From: Sulfurimonas sp.
GTDB lineage: Bacteria > Campylobacterota > Campylobacteria > Campylobacterales > Sulfurimonadaceae
Assembly (NCBI GenBank): GCA_021107375.1
Contig: JAIOSY010000262.1
Location: forward strand, 1 to 9,172
DNA: 9,172 nt
Direction: 5' to 3'
In this document: positions 4,993-9,172 of the stretch, piece by piece
How the letters are laid out: each line of letters opens with the position of its first letter
Numbering within the stretch: the stretch's first letter is position 1
The notes under the pieces: generated by a model
The model's database searches: none
What the model saw: only the letters and a program-made list of their open reading frames with translations
What the model was told of the DNA's origin: nothing
Position numbers and translations under genes: made by a program

Positions 4993-5991
4993 ATGGTTAA
5001 AATTGCTATTGATGCAATGGGCGGGGACTTTGGTCCTGAGCCAATTGTTAAAGGTTGTATTCAAGCACTTAAGAAAAAACAATTCATACCTATTCTCGTA
5101 GGAAAAAAATCAGAAATTTTACCTCTGTTACCCAAGCGTTATAGAGATAAGATTTCTATAGTAGAAACTGATGATGTAATCTCTATGAGTGATGCTGCAA
5201 CTGATGCCGTAAAAAGAAAAGAGAGTACTATTTATAAAGCAGTTGAACTTGTAAGAGATGGTAAAGCTGATGGTGTTGTATCTGCTGGACACAGTGGTGC
5301 GACTATGACACTTGCAACTCTTAGACTTGGTCGCCTTAAGGGTGTATCTCGTCCAGCACTTGCTACTCTTATGCCCACAAAAACTGGGCGTCGTTCGATT
5401 TTACTTGATGCTGGTGCAAATGTTGATTCTAAAGCTGAACATATAGCTCAGTTCGCAGTTATGGGTGGATGTTATGCAGAAGATTTGCTAAAAATTGAAA
5501 ATCCAAATATAGGTGTTTTGGCAAATGGGGAAGAAGATTCTAAGGGCAATGAAGTTACAAAAGAAGCTTTTAAACTTTTAAAAGGCTATCAAGGTTTCAA
5601 AGGAAATGTTGAAGGTAGTGATATTTTTAATGGAAGTTGTGATGTAATTACTTGTGACGGCTTTGTTGGAAACCTTGTTCTTAAAGCTAGTGAAGGGGTT
5701 GCATCTACTATTAGTCAACTTATTAAAGATTATATCCGTAAATCTCCTATCGCTATTACTGGTGCACTTCTTATGAGAAAAGTTTTTAAACTTCTTAAAA
5801 AACAAATTGATTATGCTGAAATTGGTGGTGCTCCACTTATTGGTATAAAAGGTTGTGCAATTGTTAGTCATGGTAAAAGTAATGCTAAGGCAATTGAAAA
5901 TGCAATTTATCAAGCTATATCTTATGTAGATACTGGTGTAAATGAGCATATTGTAACAAGATTAGAGATACTTAAACAAAAGGAAGCTTAA
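4993..5991 (+). CDS. plsX: Phosphate acyltransferase PlsX
   Basis: This 332-residue peripheral membrane enzyme converts acyl-ACP and phosphate to acyl-phosphate, the acyl donor for PlsY in the first step of phosphatidic acid synthesis. The N-terminus [18 protein letters not shown] (DAMGGD at 7-12) is the family signature. Other conserved blocks are SAGHSGATM (97-105), LLDAGAN (137-143), GEEDSKGN (179-186) and CDGFVGN (221-227). Length is normal. The ATG is three bases after rpmF, so its ribosome binding site lies inside rpmF and is weak (GGTGAG), suggesting translational coupling. fabH begins one base after its stop. Confidence 0.95.
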   Translation: MVKIAIDAMGGDFGPEPIVKGCIQALKKKQFIPILVGKKSEILPLLPKRYRDKISIVETDDVISMSDAATDAVKRKESTIYKAVELVRDGKADGVVSAGHSGATMTLATLRLGRLKGVSRPALATLMPTKTGRRSILLDAGANVDSKAEHIAQFAVMGGCYAEDLLKIENPNIGVLANGEEDSKGNEVTKEAFKLLKGYQGFKGNVEGSDIFNGSCDVITCDGFVGNLVLKASEGVASTISQLIKDYIRKSPIAITGALLMRKVFKLLKKQIDYAEIGGAPLIGIKGCAIVSHGKSNAKAIENAIYQAISYVDTGVNEHIVTRLEILKQKEA

Positions 5992-5992
5992 T

Positions 5993-6991
5993 ATGGCTTA
6001 TGCAGCGTTTCGTTCGATTGGTGCTTATGTTCCAAGTAAAATATTAACAAATGAAGATTTAGCTACTATGGTAGATACTTCTGATGAGTGGATTACTAAA
6101 AGAACAGGTATTAAAGAGCGTCATATTGCAGGTGAGAATGAAACAACTAGTGATATGGGTGTTGAAGCTGCAAAACTTGCTATAGAGCGTAGTGGAATTG
6201 ATTCTTCAGAGATAGATATGGTTATTTGTGCAACTATCTCACCTGATTATTTTTGTATGCCATCTACTGCGACTATTATCTCAACAAAACTTGGACTTGG
6301 AAATGTAACTGCATTTGATATTTCTGCTGCTTGTACAGGTTTTGTGTATATTTTATCAATAGCAAAAGCATTTATTGAATCAGGTATGAAGAAAAATATT
6401 TTGATTATCGGTGCTGAGAAATTGTCTGCGATTACTGATTATAGTGATAGAGGAACTTGTATTTTATTTGGTGATGGTGCTGGTGCTGCTGTTATTTCTG
6501 CAACAGATAATAAAGATGAAGCTATTATAGATGTTCATACTGGTGCTGATGGAAGTTATGCTGATTTACTTATGACACCAAATGGTGGAACAGGTTCTCC
6601 TCACGATTCTCTTGACCAAGAAGCTGGCGCATGTTTTATGCAGATGAAGGGTAATGAAACTTTTAAAGTTGCTGTTCGTACTTTAACTAAAGATGTTGTA
6701 GAGATTTTAGCAGACAATAATCTTGATGGTACTGATATAAATCATTTTGTTCCTCATCAAGCAAATTATCGAATAATTAAAGCTGTTGGTGATGCTCTAA
6801 AATTAACACAGAAGCAAGTTATTGTTACTGTTGAAAAATATGGTAATACTTCAGGTGCTTCAATTCCAATGGCGATAAATGATATTTATGAAGATGGTTC
6901 ACTTAAAGAAGGTGAACTAATGCTTTTAGATGCTTTTGGTGGTGGGTTAACTTGGGGTTCAGCTTTAGTTCCTTTTTCACCAAAAAAATAA
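5993..6991 (+). CDS. fabH: Beta-ketoacyl-ACP synthase III
   Basis: This 332-residue cytosolic condensing enzyme starts fatty-acid synthesis by joining acetyl-CoA with malonyl-ACP. The Cys-His-Asn triad is visible: C114 in ISAACTGF, H255 in [10 protein letters not shown] and N285 in [10 protein letters not shown]. The N-terminal [13 protein letters not shown] block is typical of FabH. Length is slightly above the E. coli enzyme. The ATG is one base after the plsX stop, with AAGGA (5979-5983) nine bases upstream, inside plsX. It is the last gene of the ndk-fabH run. Its stop codon is one base from the stop of the convergent HIT gene, and no strong terminator lies between. Confidence 0.95.
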   Translation: MAYAAFRSIGAYVPSKILTNEDLATMVDTSDEWITKRTGIKERHIAGENETTSDMGVEAAKLAIERSGIDSSEIDMVICATISPDYFCMPSTATIISTKLGLGNVTAFDISAACTGFVYILSIAKAFIESGMKKNILIIGAEKLSAITDYSDRGTCILFGDGAGAAVISATDNKDEAIIDVHTGADGSYADLLMTPNGGTGSPHDSLDQEAGACFMQMKGNETFKVAVRTLTKDVVEILADNNLDGTDINHFVPHQANYRIIKAVGDALKLTQKQVIVTVEKYGNTSGASIPMAINDIYEDGSLKEGELMLLDAFGGGLTWGSALVPFSPKK

Positions 6992-6992
6992 T

Positions 6993-7367
6993 TTAAGTAT
7001 ATTTTGAGGCTAAAGTCTCAGAAACTCTTTTATGAAACTCTTTCTCATCAGGAAGAGTTAAATCACTATTTCTCATTTTTTTACCCCACATAGGCTCTGG
7101 AAAATAACTATCATTTTCAAATCTAGCCATTACATGAATATGAACTCTTGGAAGCATATTTGCAAATGATGCCATATTTATTTTTTTAGGGTTGTAGTAT
7201 TTTTTCATCTCATATTCTACTAAATCATAAACATCCCAAAGTTTTGCACGTAACTCTTTTGGAACATCACCTAATTCTCTATAAGGTTCTTTTGTAAAAA
7301 TTTTTAGCCAAGGAATTTCAGCTTCTTCTGTTTCTACATAAATCTCATTATCTTCATAAATTATCAT
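6993..7367 (-). CDS. HIT-family (histidine triad) hydrolase, HxHxM variant
   Basis: This 124-residue protein has the HIT active-site strand RVHIHVMARF (H76, H78, then M80) followed by ENDSYFPEPMWG. The usual triad H-x-H-x-H has methionine in the third position. The ARF..D...P.P.WG continuation identifies a bacterial HIT subgroup related to diadenosine-polyphosphate hydrolases that commonly lacks the third histidine. The middle histidine, the nucleophile in the superfamily, is kept. A nucleotide-phosphoester hydrolase role is likely; the substrate is unknown. It starts at ATG 7365-7367, with a purine-rich AGAGA upstream and a TATAAT box at 7387-7392, so it is transcribed on its own. Its stop is one base from the fabH stop. 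Confidence 0.85.
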   Translation of the reverse strand: MIIYEDNEIYVETEEAEIPWLKIFTKEPYRELGDVPKELRAKLWDVYDLVEYEMKKYYNPKKINMASFANMLPRVHIHVMARFENDSYFPEPMWGKKMRNSDLTLPDEKEFHKRVSETLASKYT

Positions 7368-7386
7368 ACAAATCTCTTTTTTGACA

Positions 7387-7392
7387 ATTATA
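7387..7392 (-). promoter_or_regulatory. HIT gene -10 box (TATAAT)
   Basis: A consensus TATAAT on the minus strand lies 20 bases before the HIT ATG, predicting a start near 7380 and a leader of about 13 bases. It follows the helicase terminator, so the HIT gene is an independent unit. Confidence 0.6.
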
Positions 7393-7404
7393 TCGAATTT
7401 TTTT

Positions 7405-7446
7405 GAAGTTTAAAGAAGTTGGCATGTGGGAATTTCCGCATGCCAA
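7405..7446 (-). terminator. Hairpin terminator of the DEAD-box helicase gene
   Basis: TTGGCATG (7419-7426) pairs with CATGCCAA (7439-7446), and the inner GGGAA/TTTCC continues the stem with G-U pairs, giving a long 28-base hairpin. It begins 16 bases after the helicase stop. On the minus strand it is followed by CTTCTTTAAACTTC, a moderately U-rich tail. Confidence 0.7.
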
Positions 7447-7462
7447 GAAGTTATTTTGAGGT

Positions 7463-9052
7463 TTAGTCTCTGTGTCTGTTTGAGCTAGAACGGTTTCCAC
7501 GGTAACCACCACCGTCTCTACTTCCACCTTCACGATTTCCACGGTAACTACCGCCTCCACCTGAACGCTCACCACCACCTGAACGGTTTCTATCACGGTT
7601 TCCTTTGTAGTTACTGCTACCACCACTTCTACCACGACTTCTACCACGACCTCTACTATTTCCACCACCACGCTGTGCAGCACGAGCAAGAACAGCATCA
7701 AGTCTATCAGCAGGGATACCAATAGCGTTTGGCCCTTTAATCTCTTGTTGATCTAATAACATTGAGATAAGTTTGTAAGCCATTTGTTCTTCATCTATAT
7801 CTTCTCTAAGTTTGTCTAAAACTATATGAGCTTCATCATAAATTTTATGCTCTTCAACTTTTTTAACAAGGGCATCAACAGTTGAAGCTCTTAGGTCATT
7901 TTTACTTGGGATAAAAGCGTGACCCATTGAAGTTCCAACTTTATTTTTGATGCGTTGAAGTTCTTTAAACTCTAGTGGAGTAAGCAATGTAATAGCTTTA
8001 CCCTTAGTTCCAGCACGACCAGTTCTACCGATACGGTGAACATAAGACTCTGGATCAAATGGGATATGGTAATTGAAAACATGAGAGATATTGTTTACAT
8101 GGATACCACGAGCAGCAACATCAGTAGCAACAAGAACTTTTACAGAGTTTTGTTTGAAACCTTTAATAACAGTTTCTCTTTGTCTTTGCTCCATATCTCC
8201 ATGAAGACCATTTGCTAAATAACCAGCATTACTTAAAACATTACTTAGTCTATCAACTTCAGATTTTGTTCTACAAAAAACAACACATTTTTTTGTATCT
8301 TCTGCATCCATTAAACGGATAATTGCATCATCTCTTTCTGATTCTTCAATTACATAATAAAGTTGTTCAATATCAGAGTTTGTAGTTTCACCCTTAGTGA
8401 TAGAGATAAACTCTGGGTTATCAAGAATTCTAGAAGCTAGAGTTTTGATAGGTTGAGGCATAGTTGCTGAGAAAAGTAGTGTTTGACGATTAGTTGGTAA
8501 AAATGAAAAAATCTCATTAATATCATCTAAAAATCCCATATCAAGCATCTCATCAGCTTCATCTAAAACTACTACACTTGGAGCAAAGTTTTTTAACATT
8601 CCTCTTTTTAGAATATCTAAAAGACGACCTGGAGTTGCAACTACAACAGATGCTCCACGGTTAATTAAATCTAGTTGACGGTTGTATGAACTACCACCAT
8701 AAACTGTTACTGTTTTAGCACCTACATTTCTACCGTACTTAAAGATTTCATCTGAAACTTGAGTAGCTAATTCTCTTGTTGGTGTTATAACTAACATCTC
8801 AACAGTACCATTAATTTTCATGTTGTTAAGTGCTGGAAGACCAAAAGCAGCTGTTTTACCAGTACCAGTGTGTGCTTGACCAACAATATCACGACCATTT
8901 AAAATAAATGGAATTGCTTTTTCTTGGATAGGACTTGGAGTTGTGAAACCAGCGAATTTTACGCTTCTAAGTATCTCGTTTTTTAAACCTAAGTCATCGA
9001 ATGTGATTGTTTTTTCTTCTGTTGAAGAGTTTTCTTGTGCATTTTCTTGCAT
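7463..9052 (-). CDS. deaD: DEAD-box ATP-dependent RNA helicase with RGG-rich tail
   Basis: This 529-residue cytosolic helicase unwinds short RNA duplexes, typically in ribosome assembly and mRNA decay. Visible motifs in order are the Q motif (PSPIQEKA, Q43), Walker A AHTGTGKT (60-67), PTRELA (91-96), GG (119-120), TPGR (140-143), DEAD (164-167), SAT (195-197), VFCRTK (258-263), ATDVAARGIHV (309-319) and HRIGRTGRAG (339-348). A helical segment (about 380-455) resembles the dimerisation region of CsdA/CshA-type helicases. Residues 461-529 are a disordered Arg/Gly/Ser tail. Two ATGs are adjacent (9053-9055 and 9050-9052); AAGGA (9058-9062) lies two bases from the first but five from the second, so I chose the second. 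It has its own promoter, a structured leader and a terminator. The symbol is by similarity; csdA or rhpA would also fit. Confidence 0.93.
   Translation of the reverse strand: MQENAQENSSTEEKTITFDDLGLKNEILRSVKFAGFTTPSPIQEKAIPFILNGRDIVGQAHTGTGKTAAFGLPALNNMKINGTVEMLVITPTRELATQVSDEIFKYGRNVGAKTVTVYGGSSYNRQLDLINRGASVVVATPGRLLDILKRGMLKNFAPSVVVLDEADEMLDMGFLDDINEIFSFLPTNRQTLLFSATMPQPIKTLASRILDNPEFISITKGETTNSDIEQLYYVIEESERDDAIIRLMDAEDTKKCVVFCRTKSEVDRLSNVLSNAGYLANGLHGDMEQRQRETVIKGFKQNSVKVLVATDVAARGIHVNNISHVFNYHIPFDPESYVHRIGRTGRAGTKGKAITLLTPLEFKELQRIKNKVGTSMGHAFIPSKNDLRASTVDALVKKVEEHKIYDEAHIVLDKLREDIDEEQMAYKLISMLLDQQEIKGPNAIGIPADRLDAVLARAAQRGGGNSRGRGRSRGRSGGSSNYKGNRDRNRSGGGERSGGGGSYRGNREGGSRDGGGYRGNRSSSNRHRD
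7466..7672 (-). repeat. RGG/YRGNR-repeat coding segment of the helicase tail
   Basis: The last 69 codons encode a Gly/Arg/Ser/Asn-rich tail with three Y(R/K)GNR units. Their 15-base coding units lie at 7595-7609, 7532-7546 and 7490-7504; the last two differ at one base, and the spacings are 63 and 42 bases, both multiples of 21. The regularity suggests growth by duplication. Such tails bind RNA non-specifically in related proteins. Confidence 0.75.
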
Positions 9053-9055
9053 CAT

Positions 9056-9134
9056 AATCCTTTAAAATTAAGGAGATGATACAAGTCTGCTCACATGCCA
9101 AATGCACGGCTAAAGCATCTTCCCCTTAAATATG
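9056..9134 (-). promoter_or_regulatory. Structured leader of the helicase mRNA with alternative stems
   Basis: From the predicted start (about 9134) the leader is near 80 bases, long for this window. TTAAGG and AGATG (minus strand, 9129-9116, with a 3-base bulge) pair with CATCT and CCTTAA (9078-9068), giving 11 base pairs. The second arm contains TCCTT (9074-9070), which can instead pair perfectly with the AAGGA ribosome binding site (9062-9058). The two structures exclude each other, so the leader could switch translation on and off. This is an inference from complementarity. Confidence 0.45.
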
Positions 9135-9140
9135 AAGCGA

Positions 9141-9146
9141 ATTATA
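9141..9146 (-). promoter_or_regulatory. Helicase -10 box (TATAAT)
   Basis: A consensus TATAAT on the minus strand predicts a transcript start near 9134. The -35 region lies close to the window edge and shows no clear hexamer. Apart from this promoter and the leader, bases 9056-9172 show no gene. Confidence 0.6.
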
Positions 9147-9172
9147 TCTAAATAGACCTAAATAACTATTAA

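Noticed and set aside
5578..5949. Minus-strand frame opposite plsX
   Set aside because: Antisense to conserved plsX codons and with low-complexity Asn/Thr/Ser composition.
7005..7020. TGAGGC-TAAA-GTCTCA hairpin as a fabH terminator
   Set aside because: Only six pairs including a G-U, inside the HIT coding region, with no adjacent T-run on either strand.
7354..7722. Minus-strand frame with long valine/glutamate repeats (VVVEIVEVVVEVVV)
   Set aside because: It is an alternate reading of the repetitive RGG-coding end of the helicase and overlaps its terminator and the HIT start. The valine-rich sequence comes from the shifted repeats.

Overview
This is a low-GC, gene-dense chromosomal window that reads as a member of the Campylobacterota (formerly Epsilonproteobacteria), probably Sulfurimonas-like. 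Three things point there. AhpC, PerR and ferredoxin have Campylobacter/Helicobacter-type sequences. The rubrerythrin has three domains, as in Campylobacter jejuni. The gene order fdxA-ndk-DUF177-rpmF-plsX-fabH is the one I recall from C. jejuni. The genus is an inference.

Layout. Bases 1-133 hold the C-terminal end of a MazF/PemK-type toxin whose start lies outside the window. An AT-rich gap with small palindromes follows (134-349). Next is an oxidative-stress block: ahpC and perR on the minus strand, and a rubrerythrin (rrc) diverging from perR on the plus strand. The plus strand then carries metK (SAM synthetase), fdxA (2[4Fe-4S] ferredoxin, closed by a strong terminator) and a compact run of ndk, a DUF177/YceD gene, rpmF (L32), plsX and fabH. 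On the minus strand a HIT-family hydrolase meets fabH tail to tail, and a DEAD-box RNA helicase with an RGG-rich tail closes the window.

How the genes fit together. AhpC and the rubrerythrin reduce peroxides, and PerR is the likely metal-dependent sensor controlling them. I find Fur/PerR-type palindromes (GATAAT-N-ATTATC type) upstream of rrc and next to the perR stop/ahpC leader, and a weaker version upstream of perR itself. The Fe-S ferredoxin fits the same redox theme. The ndk-to-fabH run couples nucleotide supply, a ribosomal protein and the first steps of phospholipid and fatty-acid synthesis, a widely conserved growth-linked cluster.

I see no CRISPR array, tRNA, rRNA, insertion sequence or clear novel defence system. 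The features most worth a second look are regulatory: the PerR-box set, a probably leaderless perR mRNA, a start-codon hairpin at metK, and a helicase leader with two mutually exclusive stems around its ribosome binding site.
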